From Hypoxylon rubiginosum (Eukaryota; Ascomycota; Sordariomycetes; Xylariales; Hypoxylaceae), in assembly GCA_902806565.1 (NCBI GenBank), contig CADCXA010000068.1, positions 434,001-498,000 of the forward strand: a stretch of 64,000 nucleotides of DNA. Direction: 5' to 3'. Numbering within the stretch: the first letter of the stretch is position 1; every line of letters begins with the position of its first letter. Below the pieces are notes generated by a model. The model worked only from the letters and a program-made list of their open reading frames with translations, had not been told where the DNA came from and searched no databases. Positions 1 to 12,949 of the stretch are shown here, in pieces. The position numbers and the translations under genes were made by a program.

Positions 1-42
1 GGTATAGGTATGGGTATAGGTATGGGTATAGGTATGGGGATG
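1..42. repeat. GGTATA/GGTATG microsatellite
   Basis: Alternating hexamers GGTATA and GGTATG run from the first base, about seven units, so the array may continue to the left of the window. Confidence 0.85.
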
Positions 43-971
43 GAATATACGGATAGACATGGAACATAGGGATGGAAGAGGTATGAAAAAAAAAGACATG
101 ACTAGAAAATCAATTACATTCTGGGCCACAGGCTCAGAGGCCTGATTGGGATTCTCGTGATCGGGCATTTGTGCTAGTCCGACTTTCTATCCGCAGATTG
201 CGCAGGCAGCCTGTGGGTGCGTGCGTGTTCGAAAAGTATGTAGTATGTAGTATGTAGTTTGCCGAGGAGTTGGTCGGGCTGCTCGAAGTACAAAGAGGAA
301 ATAAAAGGGCCGAAGCTAGCTGTATGTAACAGTCGGTCGACAAGACTTGGTCCAAGTATCTAGACAAGGTGACACGACGCCGCAGGTAATATATCTGAGT
401 GACGTACGAGTGAAAGTCGTGTTGGTAACACCGGGGTTGAAAAGAGGGTATTGCCAGTCCTATTCGGTACCGTACAAAAGGAATGAACTTCGCAGTCAAT
501 CAAGCCGGGGTGGGATTTTGAAGAGACAGAACAAAAAACATCAAAAGCTATGGCTATGTATGTAGATGGTCGTGTGTGTGGGAGGAGGGCGAATGTGGAG
601 GAGGCGGTTTTGCTTGTGCCGCGCGTAGTTGGAACTCTTGGGACTTGGGAACTTCTCTTTTACCCCCTGCCAGCCTGCACGGAGGTTCGATGCCCAGCAG
701 CTCAGACAGGTAGTTCAGTGCAAGTTCTCCTAGTCCTGGTTCCTCTTCTGGGAGCGGAGAAAAGACTTGGCTAGAATATGTAGGACCTAGGGTCAGAGGG
801 TAAAGATCAAAACCGGGGATCTTGACTCGCTGCTGGAACCCGGTTCTGTTGTAATTTCTGGGCTTGATATTGATATGCTTGATGTGTTTTTTTCCTCCTC
901 AGAGACTGCCGACGACTGCAGCTTGGTGTTTTGGCTACTGCACCACTGCACACAGCTGCACCAGTTGAAAG

Positions 972-995
972 GAGGGTCTGAGGGTCTGAGGGTCT
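972..995. repeat. Octamer repeat GAGGGTCT x3
   Basis: Three perfect copies of GAGGGTCT lie in tandem in gene-free DNA. Confidence 0.85.
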
Positions 996-1623
996 AAGCA
1001 GATCAGAAACAAGGACTATCTGCAAGGATACCGATGCAGATGTAGTATGCAGGCCTTTCAATACCAGTATTTTATTTTCCCCTCCAGCGCCAAAATCTGC
1101 TGTGATAGTAGATTGGGCGACAAACGATCAACGACGGGGCAATCAGCGAACGGATTGATGTGGGATGAATTGATTGGGCTGTTTCGAGTTCGAAAATGTA
1201 CGGCAATGGAATAGCGTGACTTTAGTAGGGCCAATAGTCCCTGGTTCGTCCTTCGTCTGTGCTGAACGAGGGTGCGGGTGATGCTGTAACGGGGCCGGCA
1301 GGTATTTGTAATAGACGAGATAGGCGGATCGGGACAAGGTCAAGCAAGGTCAGGCAAGACAAGGCAAGACAAGACCACACAAGACAAGCAACTTGAGAAA
1401 AAAAGTGGCTAGTGGGGTAAAGACAAAGGTATCCAACTTGACAAGGCCGGCCCGAGCCTAGACATTAGACATAGGCTGCCGGTTAGATAAGTTAGACCAG
1501 GTTAGACGTTAGACAGCTCAGCTACCAAAAAGTGTCAGGTGGGCGCTGGTGTAGTTTCGGATTCTAGATACGAGACAAGGTCTTCTCCGGCGGTTAAAAC
1601 AGTGACGAAGAAAAGCAAAAGAG

Positions 1624-1670
1624 TTGGTTGGGGTTGGGGTTAAGATTGGGATTGGGATTGGGGTTTTGGT
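1624..1670. repeat. Degenerate telomere-like G-rich repeat
   Basis: Units of TTGGGG and ATTGGG follow one another for about 45 bases. They resemble, but are not, the canonical fungal TTAGGG telomere unit. The tract is internal and short, so it is best read as an interstitial G-rich minisatellite. Confidence 0.6.
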
Positions 1671-1750
1671 TTTTGAGGCATGCTAGGAAATTGGAAAAGG
1701 TAAGAGGGAAAAGGATAGATGAATGTATATGCAAATGTATATGCATTGAA

Positions 1751-1778
1751 AGCACCCGAAGCACCCAAAGCACCCAAG
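1751..1778. repeat. AGCACCCAA-type 9-mer repeat
   Basis: Three near-identical 9-base units (AGCACCCRA) in tandem in gene-free DNA. Confidence 0.7.
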
Positions 1779-3575
1779 GGCCAACCTATCCCAACCGCTT
1801 ACCCCTAGTACCCTGAAATGTGACAGCGCTCAACTCTGGAAGGATCGTCATCCACACGAATGGGAACAATCAAAGCATCACTGCTGCAAAAGAGAGCTGG
1901 AGCTGGAGCTGTCGTTCGCAAGGGGCAAGGTAGAGAGTAGCAGTTTGGAAGTAGTACGGTAGTACAGTATGGAATCATGGGTCGACCGATCATCTTGCTG
2001 TGGTCCACTGGTCCACTGGTCCCAGGGAATCAAATCGTGGAACATTACACCTCCAACGAGAACCCCTGACCACTTTAGCCCAGGGCTCCCCATCCACACC
2101 CGTCGCCGATCCACCCTGGGCGAGTCCCCGTGCCCACCACTCACAAGAGGATATCTGATATTGTCGAGCAGTTGAGTACTTCCCTGATGACTGATGAAAA
2201 AAAAAACACTACTATGTACAAGGACCTTGCTATGGGCTGACGTGCTTGGGGTTGTATGTCAGACAGGTTAGCGAGGGTAGGTAAGATTGGTACTTGTCCC
2301 TTTCTCGGAGTAGGCGAGATTATCTCAAATTTCTGTCTGGAGTCGGCAACCAAGGAGGGTATAGCGAGGTACGCCGCAAGGACGGTAGTAAGCCCAGTTA
2401 AGCCTTGCTTTAATATTGTTGCAGGTACATGCTAGCATGCCTTAGGTACGATACCACGCCGGTAAGACACTGCACATGTAGATGGTGTAGATGGTGTATG
2501 GTGTATGGAACCCTGACTCGGAGTGCTCCTCGTCATGTAGCCCTACAACCAGTTGTACCTCAAACCCCAAAAACATGTGGAACTAATAAGTATGAGGCAT
2601 GAGGCATAAGGCATGCTTTAGCCTGTTGGGGTCGAGCAGCCGTGGGGTGAGACAGCATATGGACCCCAAGGTCGAGAGCGACACGAGGCTGAAATAGATT
2701 GGCCCGGAAGTCCATCAGAAGTTTTGCATTTTGGGGTCCAAAGGATGAGCGGCACCCTTGCGGCACCCGATCATGATACGATTGCCTTCTCGTCGTGCCT
2801 AGCACCCAACAATTTCAATGTGCCCAAGGGCTTCTAAGGACTGGGAAAGACTTACAAGGCTTCGGCTCTAGCTTGGCTGATATCCCTTGGGACGGCATCA
2901 GTTTTCCAGCAGCCCTTATAACGATATAGGGCTGACGGTGTTAGGTAGGGAACCAGGACTCCCGAGGTTTACCAATGACCGTAGATGTTATAACTCTATG
3001 CTCGGCATCTCTAGCTCTTGCTCTCTAGTTTTCTCTAGAGATCGGCTATGGGAGGATCACAGTCTTCAAACTATTAACCAGGCAGGAAAATGGATTATGA
3101 TTGCATAATGCACTCGCGCGAATCGAGCAAGACGAGCAAAAGCAAACATTAACGAAGCTGTTGTCGATCCTATTAGCTATTAGCTACAGGTCGAGCTGGC
3201 AGGCTGGCAACTACTATGTATGTAGAAGAATACCTAATAAAATACAAGGATGGGCCGCATCTGATGCAGCTGGTGGAGCGGATCGATTTGCACCAACAGC
3301 CGCGCGTTTACTAGTGTAGTTTGAGGATGGATACTTCTCCTGATTGGCTTAATCTTTTAAACTATTACCCCACATATCCAAATCCCTGTCCTAATTGGCT
3401 TCGATTTTTTTTCTTCTTTTTCTCTCTGCCATCAGAAATTTTGGTAGCGCTTGGCTTGATACAAGATACTCCCATTAATCCATGAATGCATCTTCCTGTC
3501 ACAAGGAATCACGAGGAACCGCCATCTTAGGAGTGCATTAGGCTTTGACTGCCTATCCGGCCTATCAGTGTAGCT

Positions 3576-5246
3576 ATGCCGTCATCCGTAGCTGTGGCCG
3601 GCATAGCCGCTGAATCTGAGTCCGAGTCGGACGATCAAGTACAAGCACTCGCACTCGACTCACAAGCTGAAGCTGAGTCTACAAACGAGTCGGAATCAGA
3701 AGCGGAATCCGACTCTCTCGATAATGTTGCTTCTCGAAAAAGACGCAGACTTTCTACTGATCCAAGTCCCGCTGCTACTACTGCTGGCGCCGACGACGAC
3801 GACTTAGGTCCATCTTCCATAAATGTACCATCTAGGATCAAGCGGAAGACTGCCGGTACTGGTGCGGGTGCGGTACAAACCAAACTACCGGAAGATCTAC
3901 CACCTGCAGCCGTTCCCCTGAATACTCCCGTTGCCGCTCCGGTGGACCGCAACACAACTTTTGAATCCTTAAAGCTGAGGCCATGGCTCGTTCAGTCGCT
4001 CGCAAATATGGCCATCAAACGGCCCACCGGTATCCAGAAGGCCTGCATTCCCGAGATTCTCAAGGGTCGAGACTGCATAGGAACGAGCAGGACCGGTTCG
4101 GGAAAGACGGTTGCTTTCGCTGCTCCTATTCTGCAGAAATGGGCTGAAGATCCAAGTTCCATCTACGCAGTCGTGCTGACTGCGACGAGGGAGCTAGCCC
4201 TGCAGATCTACGAGCAGTTTAAGGCCATCTCTTCGCCCCAGTCCCTTAAGGTCATCTTAGTCACTGGCGGTTCTGATATGCGCCCTCAAGCCATCGCTAT
4301 CGCCCAGAGGCCTCACGTGGTCATTGCGACTCCTGGTCGCCTAGCAGATCATATCCGCTCTTCGGGGGAGGATACCATTTGTGGCTTACGGCGAGTCAAA
4401 TACGTGGTGCTGGATGAAGCAGACCGACTGTTAGCAGCCGGCGGTCCCGGGAGCATGCTGCCCGATATCGAAGAATGCCTAGGGGTTCTCCCACCGTCCA
4501 CTCAGAGGCAAACGCTTCTTTTTACGGCTACCATTACACCTGAAGTGCGCGCGTTGCAGGACATGCCACCGAAGCCTGGTAAAGAATCGGCCTTCGTTTG
4601 CGAAGTGGACACGCAGACGCTCGCGGTACCTACCACGCTTCACCAGATGTACATACAGGTCAACGTCACGCATAAAGAATACTACTTGCACACATTCCTC
4701 CTGACCGAGGCCAACCTTGAGAAGTCGCTTATCATCTTCTGCAATCGGACTTCAACTGCCGAATACCTACACCACCTACTCCGGCTGCTCGGCCACCGAG
4801 TCACGTCTCTACATTCCAGGCTGCCCCAGCGCCAACGCGTCGACAACCTGGGACGATTCCGGGCATCAGCGGCGCGGATCCTAGTCGCGACGGACGTCGC
4901 ATCCAGAGGTCTGGACATTCCCGAAGTCAGCCTCGTGGTCAACTACGACGTACCTCAGAACCCCGACGACTACATCCACCGCGTCGGACGTACGGCCCGA
5001 GCGGGGAGGAAGGGAGATGCCGTCACCTTCGTCGGGCAGCGGGACGTGGAGCGGATCCACGGCATAGAGACGCGCGTCGGCCGCGAGCTGGAGAAGTGGG
5101 AAGAGGAAGGCGTCAACCTGGAGAGCAGGTTCATCCGCGACCACATGAAGGAGGTCGGCGAGAAGAAGCGCGAGGCCCTGCTGAACATCGAAGAGCACCG
5201 CGAGGTGGGCGGGAAGAGGAAGCGGATGAAGCTCCGGCTCGGGTGA
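3576..5246 (+). CDS. dbp8: DEAD-box ATP-dependent RNA helicase DBP8
   Basis: 556-residue intronless DEAD-box helicase. Residues 1-125 are an acidic, Ser/Glu-rich leader with a basic KRKRR-like cluster suited to a nuclear or nucleolar protein. The core follows: Q motif with IQKACIP, motif [11 protein letters not shown] (169-178), Ia [17 protein letters not shown], motif II LDEADRL (about 278-284), motif III as TAT, the RecA2 segment with [12 protein letters not shown], and motif [12 protein letters not shown] (from about 468). Order and spacing fit the DBP8 subfamily (human DDX49), which acts in 18S rRNA maturation within the SSU processome. The C-terminus is Lys/Arg-rich ([10 protein letters not shown]). 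The ATG at 3576 gives the whole acidic leader; no better start is visible. Family is certain; the DBP8 subfamily is assigned from overall resemblance and length. Confidence 0.93.
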   Translation: MPSSVAVAGIAAESESESDDQVQALALDSQAEAESTNESESEAESDSLDNVASRKRRRLSTDPSPAATTAGADDDDLGPSSINVPSRIKRKTAGTGAGAVQTKLPEDLPPAAVPLNTPVAAPVDRNTTFESLKLRPWLVQSLANMAIKRPTGIQKACIPEILKGRDCIGTSRTGSGKTVAFAAPILQKWAEDPSSIYAVVLTATRELALQIYEQFKAISSPQSLKVILVTGGSDMRPQAIAIAQRPHVVIATPGRLADHIRSSGEDTICGLRRVKYVVLDEADRLLAAGGPGSMLPDIEECLGVLPPSTQRQTLLFTATITPEVRALQDMPPKPGKESAFVCEVDTQTLAVPTTLHQMYIQVNVTHKEYYLHTFLLTEANLEKSLIIFCNRTSTAEYLHHLLRLLGHRVTSLHSRLPQRQRVDNLGRFRASAARILVATDVASRGLDIPEVSLVVNYDVPQNPDDYIHRVGRTARAGRKGDAVTFVGQRDVERIHGIETRVGRELEKWEEEGVNLESRFIRDHMKEVGEKKREALLNIEEHREVGGKRKRMKLRLG

Positions 5247-6459
5247 TGACGATAAATTTCGGAGATAGGGGATTTGTCAATATAAGATTGGGTAGAAAAA
5301 AAAGATAAAATAACGGGTTACTGCCATTTCAGCCTAATACTCGGTTGGCGATCATCGTATGTGCCACCCCCAGCGCTATACATACGTATCCCATGCTAGA
5401 TCTTGACGGCTATGCATAATACACATCGCCTGCAACTACCGCGCCGCATCATCATAAATCACTTCCCTTTTTTTTTCGCTACCTAATGTTGGCTGCCGCG
5501 GACGTCGATCCCTTGCGGACATACACGGGGTTACGCAAATCGGCTCCCTATCCCCCCTGCCTCCCTCCCCCTCCCCTGTTCGGGCGGAGTCGGATTGGAG
5601 CGTGCCTCATTATCTCCGACCAGGAGCTACGGCCGTTCGTACAGACGATAAAGCCGGCGGGGCAGCATATACCTAGTTGCTCTTGGCAACCTCGTCGTCG
5701 TCGTCGTCGCCAACGAAGAGAACGGGGTTTATCGTGGGCTTTATGGGAAGTAAGGGTGCGTTAATCCCGGGCCAGGGGTTCGTCGGGAACGGGATAGGAG
5801 ACTAGCTTAGCTACCTAACGGCATAGCATAGCTTACTCCTTACAGCTCACACGGGGGGCAACCAGTCCCCGAATATAGCTTCATCAATCCCGTGCTTTGC
5901 TTACGGTCCCAATTTCCCGGATGGAATCAACGATAAGAGGATAGTTCTTAAAGGGGAAATTCCGGGGACTTGGAACTGGGTAGGTAGGTATCCATTGCTG
6001 CGGATCTACAGGAACCTCGTGCTGCTACCGCCGGCGCGGGATGTTTGTCATCCATTTATCTAGGTACATGCTAAACCTCCATCCCTCCCCCTCTTTCCCT
6101 CTCGTTTCGAGACGGCCAATAGAGGAGCTTCGGCTCTTAGGCAAAGTGCGCCAATGGAAAAAGAGCTGGCTAGCTGATATCTACATAGGTGCGAATCTCA
6201 TCGGCCGAGGGAGCGACAGGGGGGGTTGGGTTTATGAGGGTGTATATACCCGGCTGGAGAGGAGGGTGTCTAGCGAGAGGAGGGAAATCTTGGGACCCGA
6301 GGGCTTGGAACCAAGCCTCTCTCAGGCACCGTGACCAGCTCGCCCCTGCGTACCCTGGCGATATACATAGGATGTAGGTACTTTGTCCCTATATGTGGCT
6401 GGTCCCCTCCCCATACGGCGTACTGAGTACCTACTACATACTATACAACCCTGGACAAA

Positions 6460-6478
6460 CCCCCCCCCCCCCCCCCCC
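6460..6478. repeat. Poly-C run
   Basis: Nineteen consecutive C residues in gene-poor DNA; length is prone to slippage and assembly error. Confidence 0.9.
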
Positions 6479-9400
6479 ATCTCTTCGCCGACTCACTGGA
6501 CGGGGCTACGATACCCAATAGAAAGGATTCGGCGTCCACTCGTGGGCATGGGGTACGGCATGGGGGAGAGGTACAATGTAGCTCTCCACACTCCCAGAAC
6601 TACATCGTAGGTATTTGTCAGTGATGAAACATGGGATCAGTAAAGCCTTGCCAGCCATTCGTGACAAGTACGATCTATTGCATTATTATATCGACAGCCG
6701 CGTTGATCGAGGAAAGAAAACGTCATGGGATTCTCATCATACATATCTGCCAGGTACTAGTTTGATGAAGGGTTACTGCATTGCAGTAATAGAGTCGAAT
6801 AAATATTGACATGAACCAGTCCGTGTAAGGTACTTTGATACAGGGGCACCTCGCCGATCACATTTCCCGATCACATTTACTCTATTTCCAGATGCGATCC
6901 CATGCTGTCGGGCTTCGTATACTATTGCCCTACGTCCATAGGTACCGCGAGCTAGGCTCAAGCCGAACCGAACTATTGGGACTATGGCGTCTTTTGTTCC
7001 GCGGGCGCGGTACGCCCGTCTGGTCTGGGAAGCGGTAGGTAATCTCCTGCTAGTAGTAGTCAAAGCTTTTTTGCTTATTGTACAACACGCTCGCCTAGCG
7101 TATTGCACGATTGGCCCAGCTGCCTGGGAAGATGGAGTAGTGGTAGTCTTTACGTACGCTTCACCATCAAAGGCTATAGAATACATAATATAATATCCGC
7201 TACTCTGACGTGAGAAGACATTGAAAGACATGAACTGGTGGGACTTAAGGGATTGATGAAAGGGCGTGGTGTGACAGTAAGACACTTAGCTACCCTGGCC
7301 TTTCTGACACAAGTAGGAGATGGTATGAAATGTAGGTACTAGAGCTTCTAGATTCAGCAGTAAACATAGCGTTGAAAAGAGGCGGGAGCTGAACTCGTTC
7401 TGGCACTATATATCCGCCTGTAGGGCCCAAGCCGTCGACCCGAGACTCTGGGTGATAAGCCTGAATGGAGACGCTACAAGTTTTGCTTTTTACTTGTACA
7501 TGTCTCTATCTACCTATTTAGTTCCAGCTACGACACTTTTCTCTATTGCGAAGCCGTATATCGCAAATTCTTCATGAGATTCGGAAACGGCATACTGCAG
7601 ACCAATGAATTCTGATTACCAACCCTGTCCGACCTATAGATATGATTAATGTTTTGCAGATCCCTTACCTCGAAGGGCGTAGGCTCTCGCAAATTACCTA
7701 CTGTTTGCTTTTATATTTGCCGATACATATGTAATCACCCGTTGATTACATAGCAGCAATATAGAAACATGTCAGATAGAGTTACATACAAGCCACCCAC
7801 CCCCCCTTGGCTCTTAGCTTCGTGGGTTGTATTGTACCCGCTACCTCGTCAGTTCCCAAAGTACACGGCAGTTGACTAATCAAGAAGTACACAATTTCCT
7901 AATGGGGTCTATTACATACATCTCACGCGTGCCCTGCAAGGGTCCCCGTGTGGTGTGGAACCTTGTCTCGCTCGCCAAAGCCACGTGCGGAGAGACTAGG
8001 GGTAAGGGAGAGATGTGGCCCCCATTGCCCGCCCCTGTCCCACGTCCCATGTAACTTGTAGTCCGCGGCCAGCGGGCGAGGTACCGAGAGTGAGAAATGC
8101 CGCGCTGTTTGGCGGTTCCTGGCGAAGATCCAACAGGGCAGCCTGATATGTAAAACTGATGGTAGTACGACTCGTGCTCTTTGGTTCCCGACGGCTATCC
8201 GTTGCCGGTATCTTATATATCAACATTGCCTGCTCGGATCGCGACCCGCAACATTCGTCACGCACCAACATCGCGGGTCTGTATATAAGGGAGTCCGAGA
8301 CATTGGGGGCCAAGCGGCTGTCTTCCTATCCGTCTGTCACGCGAAAGGGAGGCAGGTAGGGTTAGCCACGAGGGCTCTCTCTGTATGTCTTGCCTGAGGT
8401 ATGGTAGGAAGCTCGATCAAGACTCAAGTTGATGCAGGCTCTCGGGGGCACTCGTATGTCTGAGTACCGCCGACGAGGCCCGGAGGCTGCAAAGCTCATG
8501 CGTGGTTCCTTGCAGTTTCTACGTGGGATGTTTTTGGAGATAGGGGAAGCTCTACACGAGGAACCTGAACCTGTGAGAGATAGGAGTGCAGTAGGTATGG
8601 TGTGTAGGCGTGAATTCTCCTTGGTCTTCTTCCGTCTCGGCAGTAACGAGCCACGTGTAGTAGACTCGATCCTCCTGATAGCACGCTCACGGAGAGACGC
8701 TAGATATTTGTTGGTGAGGGTGTGCGGATGCTGATGTAAGAGGGGAAATTGGAGTGCCGGAGTGTTTGATGGGGTTGCAATGCAGGGCTCGTGGATGCCA
8801 CGTTTTTCTTCGCGCCAGAGGGAGGGTTGCACGGAATACACAGCAGAAATCCTTCGCGTCTTTCTCTCCGACCAATCGATGTCGTACATAACATAGGTAG
8901 GTATCGGCGATGTTGGCTAGTACACCGGAGAGGGCCAGAGGATTTGAGATGGTCCTCCTTCATGTAGACCCGGATAATGCGCCGCATCTGCGCGGGAAAA
9001 GGGGAGAACCAAGATATCTAATGGCATCTCATCCATTCATCCATCCCTCCCTCTCGAGGGTAAGAAAGAAGATGAGGGTCTTATGCGGACGACCCTATTC
9101 GGACTAAGGGTTCATGTCAGCCTGCTTTCATAAGTACATAGTTATGGATTTTAAAGCCTATTTCGACACTTAGGGGTACCATCGCGGGCTGGACGCTGTG
9201 TAAGATCTGCACGGCGATTAGCCAACGTCGCGACCTGACTGGCTGCTTCGTCTCCCAGCTGGAAGAAGCGTTGTAACGTAAGCAAAGTCTCTTGCAGATC
9301 TACCCACGTGTATGCACGCGAGAGAAGGCTTCTGGAAGGTTTTCTGGAAGGTCGGAATGCTTGCAACATGCCATCTGCAACCCTCCCTCGATCCTCCTTA

Positions 9401-10276
9401 GGCTTGCAGTAATTAGATAACCTATCTGCCTATTTACTTGGTAAGAATGAATTCCCTTTTTAATAAGAGCTAATTTAGACAATGTAGCTCTCATCCTTCC
9501 ATTGCTACTGAAGCGTCATTGAGAATTGCAGGCGAGTAAATACCCCTTTGACCTAGAGTAGTACATAGGTATAGGAGGTAGGTAGATACCTAGGTAGGTA
9601 GTTGGACGGCGCGGAATAGGGTGAGCATGTCTCCGAAAGGTCTCGTCAAGTTTTCGGAGACATTTGACCGATTGCGTGAGACCCGGTCTCGTTCGGTCTC
9701 GTTTCGCTCAGCCGATTTCCGTCTGATCTTGATCTACGGCATACAGTCACCACCGTCTCGGGAGGATTATAGGTCCTTGCGCTGCCTGTAGGTACATATG
9801 AACGAGGGCTGTGCTGTGTCTGTGTGTTGTATACGATGCATAACGTTGATTTATCTAGCATAACTTTCTGCTGGGTAGTAGAATACTGCGCCACTGTATC
9901 GTCAGTCAAGAAGCCCACTTTGATCTGCCGGCGGAGGAATCCAATTGAATATTCCATGGTCGTTATAGCAACGCGATAAGGCGCGACCTGGTGTTCTGTT
10001 CCTTGTAGGGCAGGATTGTCAAGGGCTTTTCTATTATTTTCATCTGTCGCACGATCACATTGGCTTGACTAAACGAATATTATGGGAATATAAGTTTTTG
10101 AAATTGCACATTGTTAATATCTATAGGTTGATATGGTAGTGTTGCTACGTTACTAACCAATGGCCAAGGAGTTGAAGCTCTTGGCTCATCCTTATGAGGT
10201 TGGCTGAAGCGAGAGCCGGGGCATTGGCAAATTATCGGCGATGATGATGAACCGACTAGGGGCTTACGGGATATTG

Positions 10277-10307
10277 CTGAGCCCTGAGCCCTGAGCCCTG
10301 AGCCCTG
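10277..10307. repeat. TGAGCCC 7-mer minisatellite
   Basis: Four tandem copies of the heptamer CTGAGCC/TGAGCCC, followed directly by a second short repeat of TTCAGGCA. Confidence 0.85.
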
Positions 10308-12240
10308 TGAGCGTTCAGGCATTCAGGCATTGGTCTGGGTTTACCGGTGCTCATTAAGTCATATACGTGATGTACATGATAATGCAATTTCAGCCCTACC
10401 CGATGAGGTACAGAGGTACAAAAGGTAAAAAAGGGTACAACCTGGCTAGTACCTGCGTGTGTGTCCGTGTGCCGTAAGCTGACAGGGGCTGTCTGGGTCT
10501 TTTGAGTGGTAACGAGTCGCACTGGTCTTTTCCCATAGTACAGAATTGAGCTGTAATATTCCATTCCGGAATGTACTGTACCTTTTTTGCACTTTTCGCA
10601 TGATACTTTAACAGCTTAAGTAACCTCTTCCCCACATCGTCGGTTTCGCGTTTGCAAATCATCGAACAGGACAAGGTCAAGGTCAAGACAAGGTCTAGAC
10701 AAGATCTAAAGATATCAAGTCGACATCATCGAGTGGATGGAATTGTTTTCCAAGTAATTTATGAGGTTGTATCCAAGACAATGCAATACTATTCGAGAGC
10801 TTGTATTAGCAAGCAATAGACCCTCAACATCTAATCAATCGATATATTGCGTTTCATAAACAAAAAAAGACCCCAATGGTACGGTACCTAGTACCCTTTT
10901 TCCCCCTCCATGATCTTCAATGTTTCTATGATGCGACGGACGGAACAGGTAAATGACTGCGACCATTTTCCGCGTTTGTCATTTGGGTCCCGCGACATCC
11001 ACAACATCCAACATCCCTATTACCTATTACCCCTCGGTCTTCGTTCGCCTATCGCTCTCGCGTAGGTTGCGAATAAATGAACCGGACGCAAGATGGGTTA
11101 CGACGCAAGTGCGCAAACGGGGTGCCTGATTCCCTCGTGACGCAGTCCTTTCAGGGTCTAGTTGCGTTGCATGCGTCTTCAAAAACTGCGCCATGTGGAC
11201 GACGGATGCCCTGGCAGCCAGCGCGAAAAAGCCAAGTCAAAGAGAACCGCGTGTTTCGGTCGCGCCAGCCTGACCGAGTCACCGTTTCGTTTCACTTACT
11301 GCGTAGATACCTTATGTTTAAGTCTGTAAAGTCCGCGGCCGACTTGCCAATGTATTGCATCACCCTAGTCCAGGTGATTGTGACGACTGCAACAACTGCG
11401 ACAACTTCCTAGGCTGCCAGGTTTTCCCAACACCCAACATCTAACATCCAACATCCCATATCGAAAACTAGACCCTGTGGTGGATATAACCTACCACGGG
11501 ACGGCGGCATTGTGACGGGTCCGAGTTCCCCAGGCTCCAAGGAGTAGGAAGGATGCCATTAGAAATTCGGGTATAGTTAAATAAATGAGTGCGGATATCT
11601 TTCTACGTGTCCGATGTCTATCCGTGCCTTGTGCTTGGGCTTGTGGCTTGTGACAAATACCCCCTTGTGATTGCAAAGGCACAAGCACATTAGTAGAAAC
11701 AATAAACCGCAAAATGCCCTGTTCATTTTTCCGCACATTTGTCATTTCATGCAGGGAGGCTCTCGAAGTTTATGATAGGTGGTGTCGTCATGACACAGAT
11801 TTTTGATATACTCTGGTTTTTTTGCTTCGATATTTTCCCCCTTTACAAGTTTTGTTAGTTTACTTGGAATTGCTATTATGCATGTGCTTTTATGTGACCG
11901 ATCGCGATCGGATGCATTTCGTGCTAGTTGTTTCTGCTCCAGCTCCAGATTTCACCCCTTTCACCCTACGATGTGCGATAGGCGACAACAAAGACAACGG
12001 AGATCCGGAGAGATGTGATTGTGATTGGAATGGGCGCATCTGCGTTGGAAGCAAGAGTCAGGATTGTGCAGTTGATCGTCGACGGAGACTTAGTTTGATG
12101 CGAATGCCACGGAAAGCATTATGAAACCCATGAAATCCGTGAAATCCCCGTTGACTCAATGAATCGTGAACTGTCCATAGTATACGTGTAGGCGTTAGGC
12201 TTAGGCTCGCAAAGGCTTGCGAGGCATACGAGGCTTGTAC

Positions 12241-12282
12241 CCATGGCATCCATAGCATCCATGGCATCCATGGCATCCATAG
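12241..12282. repeat. GCATCCATG-type minisatellite
   Basis: About four to five near-identical units of GGCATCCAT/AGCATCCAT in tandem. The unit is itself close to a palindrome (CCATGG), so the array can fold. Confidence 0.8.
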
Positions 12283-12920
12283 TAGCATGGATGGATATTT
12301 ACTATGTACAGCCCTAAAAGCTATTAGTCTTAATCCGTTGGTGACTTGACTTGACTTGGCCCGAAATGCCTAGGTGATAAAAAGGCCTCGGCGATATGGT
12401 TGTGCCTTGTCAGAGCAGAAGATTGCGAAACGGCGTAATTATCAATTATTAATCGCACAATCCGCACAAACAACTTTTATCCACCCCAGAACCTGACTCC
12501 CGGTAAACTGCCGGATTATGTTAGTGCGGCATTGCTGAGAAATCCCGACAGACTTCCGATTCATCAGCATCGCACAATACGGAATAGTCATTAGTATCTC
12601 ATAGAGATGCTGCGAACATTGATTATGTGTTGTCGGACTGCAAATAGTTCGGCATGTATTGCCCGCATCCGGAGTAAGATGCCAGCAAGATGTTTTATCC
12701 TATACCATTTTACATTCTAGTTCTAGACTATAGACTTGTAGACATGTAGGTATTATAGACTGGTAGACTAGAGTAGAGTAAAGAGTTGAAAGCAACGTTG
12801 TGTTGTGTCATGCCATGCCATTGATCTTTATTATCGAGTCTGACAGGTGGATGTCATCTCGAAACCGACTGCGTATTTCTATCAGTGAGAAAGGCTGCTT
12901 GACAAAAGGTGGCAGAGCCC

Positions 12921-12949
12921 GTAATGTGTAATGTGTAATGTGTAATGTG
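12921..12949. repeat. TAATGTG 7-mer repeat
   Basis: Four tandem TAATGTG units in gene-poor DNA. Confidence 0.85.

Larger units (their letters stand above)
1..3575. other. Gene-free stretch with simple repeats
   Basis: No open frame longer than about 120 codons looks like a real protein and no RNA gene was recognised. The stretch holds a GGTATA/GGTATG microsatellite at its very start, an octamer repeat near 972-995, a G-rich telomere-like tract at 1624-1670 and a GCACCCAAA-type repeat at 1751-1778. Base composition is balanced, so it does not look like RIP-degraded transposon DNA. The last part is the upstream region of the helicase gene. Confidence 0.6.

Noticed and set aside
8362..8889. 175-codon minus-strand frame in the gene-poor region
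   Set aside because: No domain, no hydrophobic pattern and three overlapping frames of similar length; not better than chance.
9151..9369. 72-codon minus-strand frame with a plausible helical composition
   Set aside because: Too short, isolated, and no recognised family.
10277..12949. Regular short repeats as a CRISPR-like array
   Set aside because: Units of 7-9 bases are in direct tandem without spacers, and the organism is a fungus.
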